From positions 186,001 through 250,000 of the forward strand of contig NZ_VLLB01000002.1 in assembly GCF_007830455.1 (NCBI RefSeq): a stretch of 64,000 bases of DNA, read 5' to 3'. Below, one piece after another: positions 45,860-53,944 of this stretch. Source of the DNA: Pseudoduganella lurida. GTDB taxonomy: Bacteria > Pseudomonadota > Gammaproteobacteria > Burkholderiales > Burkholderiaceae_D. The notes below the pieces were generated by a model. It was not told where the DNA came from and did no database searches. It saw only the letters and a program-made list of their open reading frames with translations. Made by a program: the position numbers and the translations under genes. How positions within the stretch are numbered: position 1 is the first letter of the stretch; the number at the start of each line of letters is the position of its first letter.

Positions 45860-45925
45860 CGACTGTTAGACCGCGGCTTCAACGCGGCAGCGCACCAGCC
45901 CATAACGATAAAGCGAGACAACATC

Positions 45926-47413
45926 ATGACCTTCACTGCCAGCAGCGCGCCGGCCAGGCTGGGTGTGCCGGAAAAACTGGGTTACTGCCTGGGCGACCTG
46001 GCGGCCAACCTGATCTTCCAGACCCTGCTCACCTTCATCGCGTTCTTCTACACGGACGTGTTCAACATTCCCGCCAATGCGGCGGCCACCATCATCTTCG
46101 CGGGCGGCATCGTGGGCGCCTGCTTCAATCCGCTGATGGGCCTGATCGCGGACCGCACCAGCACCCGCTGGGGCAAGTTCCGGCCCTGGCTGCTGTGGAC
46201 GTCGATCCCGTTCGGCCTGATCGCCATCCTCGCCTTCAGCACGCCGGACCTGGGCAACGACGGCAAGATCATCTACGCCTCCCTCACCTACGTGCTGCTG
46301 ATGCTGGTCTACTCGGCCAACAACCTGCCGTATTCGGCGCTGTCCGGCGTCATGACGGGCAGCATGAGCGACCGCAACAGCCTGCAGTCGTACCGCTTCG
46401 TGGCCGTGATGGTCGCGCAGTTCATCATCCAGGTGCTGCTGCTGCCGCTGGTGCTGATCCTGGGCGGTGGCGACAAGGTGGCGGGCTTCCGCAACACGAT
46501 GATCATCTTTGCGATCGCCGGCACGCTGTGCTTCCTGATCACGTTCATGACGACCCGCGAACGCATCGTGCCCAGCGCAGCCCAGCGTTCCAGCATCGGC
46601 CAGGACATTGCCGACCTGCTGAAGAACCGCCCGTGGGTGGTGATGCTCTGCGTGACGGTCCTCGTCTTCATCACGCTGGCCCTGAAGGGCGGCCTGTACA
46701 TCTATTACTTCCGCAGCTACCTGGACCCGGCGCAGCTGGCCGCGTTCCTGCGCGGGATCGGCTTCAACGACTTCATCGCCGGCCTGAACGGCCTGCTGGC
46801 GGGACTGGGCCTGACCGCCTTCCAGTGGCCCGAGGATGCCGCCACGTCCGCGTTCAGCCTGTTCAATGCGATCGGCATCCTGATGATGGTGGTCGGCATC
46901 GGCTTCTCGCGGCCGCTGGCGGACCACTTCGGCAAGCGCGTCGTGTTCGGCGGCGCGCTGTTCGTCTCCACGCTGTTCCTGCTGGCGTTCTACTTCTATG
47001 CGCCGGGCTCGATCGGCATCGTGTTCATCTCCCAGCTGCTGCACGGCTTCTTCTACGGGATCACCATCCCGCTGCTGTGGGCGATGATCGCCGACGTGGC
47101 CGACTATTCGGAATGGAAGAACCACCGCCGCGCCACCGCCCTGCTGTTCTCGGCCATGATCTTCGGCCTGAAGGCGGGCCTGGCGATCGGCGGCGCACTG
47201 GTGGCGGCGCTACTGTCCTCCTTCGGCTACGACCCGCATGGCGCCACGCAGGCACCGGCCGTCGTCGACGGCATCCGGCTGGCGATCAGCCTGTACGCGG
47301 GCCTGCCGTTCCTGCTGGCCGTGGCCAGCCTGGCGTTCTACGACATCGGCAAGGCCGTGGAACACACGCTGGAACGCGACCTGGGCGCACGCCGCCTCGC
47401 CGCGCAGCAATGA
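45926..47413 (+). CDS. GPH-family sugar:cation symporter (xyloside/pentoside type)
   Basis: 495 residues, about twelve helices. The glycoside-pentoside-hexuronide family signature is clear: KLGYCLGDLAANLIFQ in helix 1, NPLMGLIADRTSTRWGKFRP after helix 2, and WAMIADVADYSEWKNHRRAT near helix 10. The family includes XynB/XylP-type transporters for xylosides. It carries sugars from periplasm to cytoplasm by cation symport. The next gene, 32 bases on, encodes a cytoplasmic GH43 enzyme, which suggests uptake of short xylo-oligosaccharides or arabinosides. Confidence 0.9.
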   Translation: MTFTASSAPARLGVPEKLGYCLGDLAANLIFQTLLTFIAFFYTDVFNIPANAAATIIFAGGIVGACFNPLMGLIADRTSTRWGKFRPWLLWTSIPFGLIAILAFSTPDLGNDGKIIYASLTYVLLMLVYSANNLPYSALSGVMTGSMSDRNSLQSYRFVAVMVAQFIIQVLLLPLVLILGGGDKVAGFRNTMIIFAIAGTLCFLITFMTTRERIVPSAAQRSSIGQDIADLLKNRPWVVMLCVTVLVFITLALKGGLYIYYFRSYLDPAQLAAFLRGIGFNDFIAGLNGLLAGLGLTAFQWPEDAATSAFSLFNAIGILMMVVGIGFSRPLADHFGKRVVFGGALFVSTLFLLAFYFYAPGSIGIVFISQLLHGFFYGITIPLLWAMIADVADYSEWKNHRRATALLFSAMIFGLKAGLAIGGALVAALLSSFGYDPHGATQAPAVVDGIRLAISLYAGLPFLLAVASLAFYDIGKAVEHTLERDLGARRLAAQQ

Positions 47414-47445
47414 CTTCACTTCCCATCCAGACTCGATAAACAGCC

Positions 47446-48465
47446 ATGTCAGACATTTCCAAAGAGCGCGCCCGCCGCCTGCGCGAACGGGCCATCTCGC
47501 AACCGCTCGTCACGCACCTCTACACGGCCGATCCGTCGGCCCACGTGTTCGAGGACCGGCTCTACATCTATCCTTCGCACGACATCGATGCGGGCATCCC
47601 GTTCAGCGACAACGGCGACCACTTCGGCATGGAGGATTACCACGTGCTGTCGATGGACTGGCCCGGCGGCCCGGTGGTCGACCACGGCGTGGCGCTGCAC
47701 GTGAAGGACGTGCCGTGGGCGGCGCGCCAGATGTGGGCACCGGATGCGGCGCACGCGCATGGCCGGTACTACCTGTACTTCCCGGCCAAGGATGCCCAGG
47801 GCATCTTCCGCATCGGCGTGGCCGTCAGCGACAGCCCGTCCGGTCCGTTCGAGCCGGAACCGCTGCCGATTGCCGGCACCTATTCGATCGACCCCGCCGT
47901 GTTCGAGGACGGCGGCGCGCACTACCTGTATTTCGGCGGCATCTGGGGCGGCCAGCTGCAGAAGTACCGGGACAATGTGTTCGGCGACGACCATGCGGAG
48001 CCGCCGGCCCACGAACCGGCGCTGACGGCGCGCGTGGCGCGACTGTCCGTGGACATGCAGGAACTGGCCGAGCCGCCGCGCGCGGTGGTGATCCTGGACG
48101 AACACGGCAACGAGCTGCTGGCCGGCGACCACGAACGCCGCTACTTCGAGGGGCCGTGGATGCACAAGTACCGCGGCAAATACTATTTCTCGTATTCGAC
48201 CGGCGACACCCACCTGCTGTGCTACGCCACCGGCGACAGCCCGTACGGCCCGTTCACCTACCAGGGCGTGATCCTCACGCCGGTGATCGGCTGGACCACG
48301 CACCACTCGATCGTCGAGGTGCTGGGGCGCTGGTACCTGTTCTATCACGACAGCAGCCTGTCCGAAGGCGTGACGCACCTGCGCTCCGTGAAGGTCACGG
48401 AGCTGTTCTACGATGAAGAGGGGCGGATCGTGACGCTGCATCCGTATGGCGAGGGTGCTGGCTGA
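47446..48465 (+). CDS. Cytoplasmic GH43 glycosidase (beta-xylosidase/alpha-arabinofuranosidase type)
   Basis: 339 residues, one five-bladed beta-propeller with no signal peptide. The three catalytic carboxylates are visible: base D29 (LYTADPSAHVF), pKa modulator D149 (YSIDPAVFED) and acid E235 (YFEGPWMHK). The N-terminal segment ISKERARRLRERAISQPLV is an added helix. No C-terminal sandwich domain, unlike the other two GH43 enzymes here. Operon with the GPH symporter implies it hydrolyses imported oligosaccharides; xylose or arabinose as the released sugar cannot be told apart. Confidence 0.88.
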   Translation: MSDISKERARRLRERAISQPLVTHLYTADPSAHVFEDRLYIYPSHDIDAGIPFSDNGDHFGMEDYHVLSMDWPGGPVVDHGVALHVKDVPWAARQMWAPDAAHAHGRYYLYFPAKDAQGIFRIGVAVSDSPSGPFEPEPLPIAGTYSIDPAVFEDGGAHYLYFGGIWGGQLQKYRDNVFGDDHAEPPAHEPALTARVARLSVDMQELAEPPRAVVILDEHGNELLAGDHERRYFEGPWMHKYRGKYYFSYSTGDTHLLCYATGDSPYGPFTYQGVILTPVIGWTTHHSIVEVLGRWYLFYHDSSLSEGVTHLRSVKVTELFYDEEGRIVTLHPYGEGAG

Positions 48466-48571
48466 ACGACGCAAGGTAGGCAGCAACGAACGCTTGCTGC
48501 CGCCCGCGGCCGCTGCGCACCGGGTCTGGCCCCAAGCGCCGGCGGCGCTGCTCTCAGTCGATGACCTTGCC

Positions 48572-48637
48572 GCGGGCCTGGCCCCAGCCTTTCAACGCGC
48601 CGCCGAAGCGCATGCAGAAGGCTGGGGTCAGGCCCGC
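48572..48637. repeat. Long intergenic inverted repeat between convergent genes
   Basis: Arms 48572-48592 and 48617-48637 are 21 bases each and pair at 19 positions, with a 24-base loop. The core GCTGGGGTCAGG repeats the CTGACCCCAG core of the palindrome at 18213-18263, and GGGTCTGGCCCC-like copies lie nearby (48519, 48691). It lies in the 269-base gap between GH43 and LacI and could end transcription from both sides, though no T-run follows. No gene is supported in the gap. Confidence 0.65.
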
Positions 48638-48734
48638 GAACCCGCCGCTGACCGGATCGGAAGTCCCGGGCGCCCAGGGCCAGACCCCGTAGCGCGGCGG
48701 CCGCAGCATGCTTCCACCGGCACTGGGGCGCCCA

Positions 48735-49937
48735 TCAGGCCAGCTGCACCCGCGCCGGCGGCCGCAGCCGCGGCGGCGCATCCGACTGGCGCCGGATCAA
48801 TTCGAACGCCAGGCGCGTGTGCTCGATCGGCACGGCGCTGCCGCCCCGCTCCGCCGTCACGCGCTGCACGATCGTGCGCACCGCCGCCTCCGCCATGTCC
48901 ATCGTTGGCTGCCGCACCGTCGTCAGCGCCGGCCAGATGGTCGTGGCCAGTGCCGTGTCATCGAAGCCGGCCACCGCGATATCGCCCGGCACGTCAAGGC
49001 CCATGCGGTGTGCCACGGCGACGGCAGCTGCCGCCATATCGTCATTGCTGGCAAAGATCGCCGTCGGCCGGTCCGGCAGCGACAGCAGCAGTTCGGCCGC
49101 ATCCAGTCCCGAGTGGTAGTTGAACAGGCCTTCCGTGACGAGGTCGGGCGCCGCATCGGCACCGAATTCCTCGATCGCCGCGCGGTAGCCGGCCAGCCGC
49201 GAACCGCTCACGAACTGCGCGGGATTGCCCGTGATGAAGCCGATGCGGCGGTGGCCCAGCTCGATCAGGTTGCGCGTCATCGCGTAGGCCGCCTCGCGGT
49301 CGTCGATGCCGATGGCGCTCACGCGCGGGTCGGGATTGCCGGATGCGATCACGACCAGCGGCACGCCCGCTTCCGCGATCAGGTTCACCAGTTCCGGATT
49401 GTCGCAATGGGGCGGCGGCAGGATGATGCCGTCCAGCGCATTGCCGATCAGCCGGCGCGTCTGCTCCAGCAGGCCTTCACCCGCCTCGCTCTTTTCCGCG
49501 AATAGCTGCACATTGCTGACGCTGACCTGGTTCAGCAGGCCAAGCAGGATTTCGGTCAGATAGGTGCCACTGCGCACGCTGGGCAGGTTGTACAGGAAGC
49601 CGATGCGGATCGGCTTCGATCCGGCCAGCGCGCGGGCCTCGCGGTTCGGCGCGTAGTTCAGTGCCGCCGCCGCCTCCTTCACGCGCGCCTGCGTTTTCGC
49701 GCTGACCTTGCCCACGCCGTTCATCACGCGCGACACCGTCATCGGCGACACGCCGGCCATGTGCGCCACGTCTTCCATGCTCGGGCCACGGCGCGATTCC
49801 GCGGCACCGCCGCGCCGGCCGGTGACCGTGCCCCTGGCGGGCTTGCCGCTGCCGGCTGCGCCCTTGCTCCCCGCGCCCTTGCTCCCCGCGCTCTTGTTCT
49901 CCGCGCTCTTGCCGGTGCCCGTTCCTGTCGTGCTCAT
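48735..49937 (-). CDS. LacI-family transcriptional regulator, probable repressor of the xylan island
   Basis: 400 residues from the ATG at 49935-49937. The LacI helix-turn-helix MEDVAHMAGVSPMTVSRVMN is preceded by an unusual N-terminal extension of about 55 residues rich in Gly/Ala/Ser/Lys. A periplasmic-binding-protein-like effector domain follows: IRIGFLYNLPSVRSGTYL, GIILPPPHCDNPEL, RIGFITGNPAQFVSGSRLAGY, IFASNDDMAAAAVAVAHR and IAVAGFDDTALA. Located between the GH43 and GH67 operons; several palindromes with a central GCG occur in the island's promoters, which suits LacI binding. The inducer could be xylobiose, aldotetraouronic acid or a uronic acid. Confidence 0.88.
   Translation of the reverse strand: MSTTGTGTGKSAENKSAGSKGAGSKGAAGSGKPARGTVTGRRGGAAESRRGPSMEDVAHMAGVSPMTVSRVMNGVGKVSAKTQARVKEAAAALNYAPNREARALAGSKPIRIGFLYNLPSVRSGTYLTEILLGLLNQVSVSNVQLFAEKSEAGEGLLEQTRRLIGNALDGIILPPPHCDNPELVNLIAEAGVPLVVIASGNPDPRVSAIGIDDREAAYAMTRNLIELGHRRIGFITGNPAQFVSGSRLAGYRAAIEEFGADAAPDLVTEGLFNYHSGLDAAELLLSLPDRPTAIFASNDDMAAAAVAVAHRMGLDVPGDIAVAGFDDTALATTIWPALTTVRQPTMDMAEAAVRTIVQRVTAERGGSAVPIEHTRLAFELIRRQSDAPPRLRPPARVQLA
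49851..49910 (-). repeat. 15-bp coding tandem repeat in the LacI N-terminal extension
   Basis: Four units of 15 bases encode the five-residue periods KSAEN, KSAGS, KGAGS and KGAAG before the DNA-binding domain. The DNA repeats are near identical (GCGCCCTTGCTCCCC on the plus strand), so copy number may vary by slippage without breaking the frame. Confidence 0.6.
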
Positions 49938-50041
49938 ACTTTCGCCTTGCGTGCTTTTGATACCGCACACTTTATCACGTCCGTAACATTTTTCCGCCTC
50001 CTTCCCTATGGGCGGAGCCCCTTGAAACGTCGCGAAAATGA

Positions 50042-50071
50042 TTAGGCAAGCGATTTTGTTTGCGCTATCAT
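50042..50071 (+). promoter_or_regulatory. Promoter and xyl-box-like operator of the GH67 operon
   Basis: TATCAT (50066-50071) is a good -10 with a weak -35 (TTAGGC, 50042-50047) 18 bases before it. The palindrome TGTTTGCGCTATCA (50057-50070) overlaps the -10, the ideal place for a repressor. It shares TTGCGYTATCAT with the site at 60321-60334. The 318-base gap 49938-50255 between lacI and GH67 holds no supported gene, and the same site could also autoregulate lacI. Confidence 0.55.
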
Positions 50072-50255
50072 CGGTGGCGGGGCCGGCTTGGAAAACCTTG
50101 CAACGGGTCCTGGCCGCGCCGCGCGCTGCGATGCCGACAGCGCCATCACGGCCCGGGCGTCGTCATGCACTACCCACCCTGGCAGGCGACCGACACGGCC
50201 TGCCCTTTCAACACAACGAGGACCGGCGTACACGCGACCGGGCCCGGGAGACACG

Positions 50256-52430
50256 ATGCGATTCTTCACCCGACTGCTCTTGAGCGTCCTGTTCTGCACC
50301 TGCGCTTCGGCCGGTGCCGCCCCTGCCAGCGAGGATGGCTACGACCTGTGGCTGCGCTACCGCGCGCTGCCCGCCGCGGAAGCGGCCCGGCTGGCGCCGC
50401 ATGCCCGCGCGATCGTTGCGCCGGCCACGACTTCACCGATGCTCGATGCCGCGATCGGCGAACTGCAGCGGGGCGTGGGCGGGTGGCTCGGTACCGCCCC
50501 GGCACGCACCGATGAAGTCCGTGCCGGCGCCATCGTGCTGGCCATGCCCGCCACCCGGGGCGCCACGGCAGCATGGTTCGACGGGCTGGGCCAGGAAGGC
50601 TATCGCGTACTGCGCACGCGCCTGGAAGGCCAGAGCGTGACGGTGATCGCGGCAAATACGGACCGCGGCCTGCTGTATGGCAGCTTCGCCTACCTGCGCG
50701 GCATCGCCACCGATGGCGCGCAGAAGGCACCGGACCTGCGCAGCACGCCTCGCCTGCCGCTGCGGCTGCTGAACCACTGGGATGACCTGAACCGCCACGT
50801 CGAGCGGGGCTATGCCGGCGCGTCGATCTGGCACTGGTGGAACCTGCCGGACATCCTCGACCAGCGCTACACCGACTACGCCCGCGCCAACGCGTCGCTC
50901 GGCATCAACGGCGCAGTCCTCAACAACGTCAACGCGAAGCCGGACATCCTGACCGCCCCGTTCATCGCCAAGGCGGCCGCGCTGGCGAACGTGCTGCGCC
51001 CTTATGGCATCAAGGTGTACCTGTCGGTGCGCTGGTCGACGCCGCTGGAACTGAAGGCCACCGCCACGGCCGATCCGCTCGACCCGGCCGTTGCCGCCTG
51101 GTGGCGCGCCAAGTCCGACGAGCTGTATGCCGCGATCCCCGATTTCGGCGGGTTCCTCGTCAAGGCCAATTCGGAAGGCCAGCCGGGCCCGCACGATTAC
51201 CACCGCAGCCATGCCGAGGGCGCCAACATGCTGGCCCGCGCGGTGGCGCCGCATGGCGGCATCGTGATGTGGCGCGCCTTCGTCTATTCGGAAGACAAGC
51301 CGACCGACCGCGCACGCCAGGCCTTCGACCAGTTCACGCCGCTGGACGGGCAGTTCGACAAGAACGTCATCGTGCAGGTGAAGAACGGTCCGATCGATTT
51401 CCAGCCCCGCGAACCCGTGCATCCCCTGTTCGGCGCGATGCCGCGCACGCCGCTGCTGATGGAATTCCAGATCACCAAGGAGTACCTGGGTTTCAGCACG
51501 CACCTGGCCTACCTCGGCACCATGTTCGAGGAAACGCTGCGCACCGACCTGCGTCCCGGCATCGGCGCAGGCGGACAAGCGGCCACCGTGACGCGCGTGC
51601 TCGACGGCACGCTCGATCACGGCCAGGCCACCGGCATGGCCGGCGTGGCGAACATCGGCACCGACCGGAACTGGAGCGGCTCGCACTTCGACCAGGCCAA
51701 CTGGTATGTGTTCGGCCGCCTGGCCTGGAACCCGGAGGCTGGCGCCGAAGCCATCGCCCGCGAATGGGCGGCGCAGACCTTCAGCCGCGCACCGCGCGTG
51801 GTCGATACCGTCAGCGCCATGATGATGGCCTCGCGCGAGGCCGTGGTCGACTACATGACGCCGCTGGGCCTGCACCACGTGATGGGTACCGGCCACCACC
51901 ACGGTCCCGCACCGTGGGTGGACAACCTGGCCCGGCCGGACTGGAACCCCGTCTACTACCACCGCGCGGACAAGGCCGGCATCGGCTTCGACCGCACGGC
52001 GCATGGCAAGGGCGGCAGCGGTTCGGCGGGCCAGTACGCGCCCGCGCTGGCGCGGCTGTACGAGGATCCCGCCAGCACGCCGGAAAACCTGCTGCTGTGG
52101 TTCCACCACCTGCCATGGACCTACACGACGCGCTCCGGCCGCCCGCTGTGGGACGAACTGGTGCACCGCTACGATGCCGGCGTGACGGCCGTCGCCGCGA
52201 TGCAGAAGCAGTGGGATTCCCTGGCGCCGTACATCGACCCGCAACGCCATGCCGACACCGCGCAGCGCCTGAAGGTGCAGCACCGGGAAGCGCTGTGGTG
52301 GCGCGATGCCAGCATCGCCTACTTCCAGTCGATCAACGGCCTGCCGCTGCCGGCCGGTGCACGGGCCCCCGCGCAATCGCTGGACGACTACAAGGCGCTG
52401 AAATTCCCCTACCCGCCCGGTAACGGCTGA
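50256..52430 (+). CDS. aguA: GH67 alpha-glucuronidase
   Basis: 724 residues from the ATG at 50256 (GGGAG six bases upstream); the open frame upstream lacks a signal peptide. The signal peptide is FFTRLLLSVLFCTCASAGAA. The GH67 fold follows with acid E307 (VKANSEGQPGP), and the two bases D381 (KNGPIDFQPRE) and E409 (EFQITKEYLG). The spacing of 28 between the bases equals that of characterised GH67 enzymes. It removes 4-O-methylglucuronic acid from the non-reducing end of short xylo-oligosaccharides. The export signal indicates a periplasmic or outer-membrane site. First gene of an operon with the SGNH esterase. Confidence 0.95.
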   Translation: MRFFTRLLLSVLFCTCASAGAAPASEDGYDLWLRYRALPAAEAARLAPHARAIVAPATTSPMLDAAIGELQRGVGGWLGTAPARTDEVRAGAIVLAMPATRGATAAWFDGLGQEGYRVLRTRLEGQSVTVIAANTDRGLLYGSFAYLRGIATDGAQKAPDLRSTPRLPLRLLNHWDDLNRHVERGYAGASIWHWWNLPDILDQRYTDYARANASLGINGAVLNNVNAKPDILTAPFIAKAAALANVLRPYGIKVYLSVRWSTPLELKATATADPLDPAVAAWWRAKSDELYAAIPDFGGFLVKANSEGQPGPHDYHRSHAEGANMLARAVAPHGGIVMWRAFVYSEDKPTDRARQAFDQFTPLDGQFDKNVIVQVKNGPIDFQPREPVHPLFGAMPRTPLLMEFQITKEYLGFSTHLAYLGTMFEETLRTDLRPGIGAGGQAATVTRVLDGTLDHGQATGMAGVANIGTDRNWSGSHFDQANWYVFGRLAWNPEAGAEAIAREWAAQTFSRAPRVVDTVSAMMMASREAVVDYMTPLGLHHVMGTGHHHGPAPWVDNLARPDWNPVYYHRADKAGIGFDRTAHGKGGSGSAGQYAPALARLYEDPASTPENLLLWFHHLPWTYTTRSGRPLWDELVHRYDAGVTAVAAMQKQWDSLAPYIDPQRHADTAQRLKVQHREALWWRDASIAYFQSINGLPLPAGARAPAQSLDDYKALKFPYPPGNG

Positions 52431-52444
52431 ACGGAGACCAACCG

Positions 52445-53740
52445 ATGAAAACACCGAACTCTTTTGCCACCTGTCTCGGCACCTGCGTTGGCACCTGCGT
52501 TGCCACCGCCATCGCCACTGCCGTCGCCTGCCAGGCGGCCGCCGCTCCTGCCGGGCCACCGGTGCACTGGGTGGCCGCCTGGGGCACCGCACAGCTGATC
52601 GCCGAAAAGGACAACGCGCTGGCACCGGAACAGCTCACCGACACCACGCTGCGCCAGATCGTGCGCCTGTCGCTGGGCGGGCCGCAGCTGCGGGTGCGCA
52701 TCAGTAACGTGCTGGGCACCGAGCCATTGCAGGTCGATGGCGCCACCGTGGCGCAGGCCGTGGCCGATGGCCGGCCCGACCTGGTTTCCGGCACGCTGCG
52801 GCCGCTGCGCTTCGGCGGCAGCGCCGCCGTCACCGTGCCGGCCGGTGCCGAGTACTTCAGCGATCCCGTCGACCTGCCGGTGAAGGCCGGCACCGATCTG
52901 GCGGTCTCGCTGCATTTCACGACCGCGCCTGTGCGGCAGACGGGCCACCCGGGTTCGCGCACCAACAGTTTCCTCGTCAAGGGCAGCCAGGGCGATGCCA
53001 TGCAGTGGCCGGAAGCCCAGGCGATCCCGCGCTGGTACCAGCTGGCCGATGTCGACGTGGCGGCGCCCGCGCAGGCGCGCAGCGTGGTCGCGATCGGCGA
53101 TTCGATCACGGATGGCTATGGCGTGGCGCTGGGCACCAACACGCGCTGGACGGATTTCCTCGTGCGCCGCCTGGCCGACCAACGCGTGCCGGACCTCGCG
53201 GTGGTCAACGCCGGCATCGGCGGCGGGCGCCTGCTGCGGGACGGACTCGGGCCGAACATGGCGTCACGCTTCGAGCGCGACGTGCTGGGCCGTTCCGGCG
53301 CGAGCCATGCGATCGTGATGATCGGCGTGAACGACCTCGGTGGCCAGGCGCACGGCAACACGCCCACGGCCGGCGGCCGCGCGCGGCTGATCGACGATAT
53401 GAAGGAAGCGCACCGCCAGCTCGTGGCGCGCGCGCACGCGCAAGGCGTGTGCGTGATCGGCGCCACCATCACGCCGTATGCGGCGAGTCAGTACTACCAG
53501 CCCGACGCCGGCAACGAACGCGAGCGGCTCGACCTGAACCATTGGATCCGCACTTCGGGAACCTTCGATGGCGTGGCCGATTTCGATGCGGCGCTGCGCG
53601 ATCCGGCACAGCCCGATCGGCTGCTGAAGGCGTACGACAACGACGGCCTGCATCCTTCGGCCGAGGGCTACCGGGCGATGGCGCAGGCCGTGCCGCTGGG
53701 GGCGGTGAAGGAATGTTCGTATGCGGTGCGGCGGAAATGA
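52445..53740 (+). CDS. Secreted SGNH/GDSL hydrolase, probable carbohydrate esterase
   Basis: 431 residues. The signal peptide contains a 12-bp DNA repeat encoding ATCL/GTCV/GTCV/ATAI/ATAV. An N-terminal beta-sandwich-like region (40-205) precedes the SGNH domain: S220 (AIGDSITDGYG), the G block NAGIGGGRLL, N296 (IGVNDLGG), and D400/H403 (NDGLHPSAEGY). Two-part proteins of this kind are often annotated as GDSL lipases, but in a xylan operon deacetylation of xylo-oligosaccharides is more likely. It follows GH67 by 14 bases with GGAGA as its ribosome site. Confidence 0.85.
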   Translation: MKTPNSFATCLGTCVGTCVATAIATAVACQAAAAPAGPPVHWVAAWGTAQLIAEKDNALAPEQLTDTTLRQIVRLSLGGPQLRVRISNVLGTEPLQVDGATVAQAVADGRPDLVSGTLRPLRFGGSAAVTVPAGAEYFSDPVDLPVKAGTDLAVSLHFTTAPVRQTGHPGSRTNSFLVKGSQGDAMQWPEAQAIPRWYQLADVDVAAPAQARSVVAIGDSITDGYGVALGTNTRWTDFLVRRLADQRVPDLAVVNAGIGGGRLLRDGLGPNMASRFERDVLGRSGASHAIVMIGVNDLGGQAHGNTPTAGGRARLIDDMKEAHRQLVARAHAQGVCVIGATITPYAASQYYQPDAGNERERLDLNHWIRTSGTFDGVADFDAALRDPAQPDRLLKAYDNDGLHPSAEGYRAMAQAVPLGAVKECSYAVRRK

Positions 53741-53774
53741 AAGGCGACTGCGAGGGTCCGGGCTGGCGTCGGCA

Positions 53775-53823
53775 GTCGGACCGGTGTCTGGCACCGAACT
53801 GCGGTGTCGGACACCGGTCCGAC
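53775..53823. repeat. Long perfect inverted repeat between convergent SGNH and GH43 genes
   Basis: Perfect 14-base arms GTCGGACCGGTGTC (53775-53788) and its complement (53810-53823). The loop pairs further (GGCACCG with CGGTGTC, six of seven). It lies in the 204-base gap between convergent genes; further short GGTGTCnGACACC-like pieces surround it. There is no T-run. Confidence 0.65.
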
Positions 53824-53944
53824 ACCGGGCGCGCCGTCGCGACTGTCTGACGCGACGCGAGAAGCACCGGGCAGCGGTGCCAGGCCCCGGGCCGGCACCG
53901 TGCGGGCGCTCGCGGCCAACTGATGCGCCGCGAGCGCGCGGTGT

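Larger units (their letters stand above)
45286..45925. other. 640-bp divergent control region between the GH2-GH115 and GPH-GH43 operons
   Basis: No convincing gene. It contains, left to right, a 14-bp tandem repeat array (45326-45491), palindromes TGTTAAGCGCAATCA (45492-45506) and GTTTGCGCAAAC (45610-45621), a strong hairpin (45712-45735) and a xyl-box-like palindrome (45845-45859). Long open frames here have no ribosome site or recognisable content. Confidence 0.6.

Noticed and set aside
48554..48781. Small minus-strand open frame between GH43 and LacI
   Set aside because: It spans both arms of a long inverted repeat and the end of lacI; no start signal or homology.
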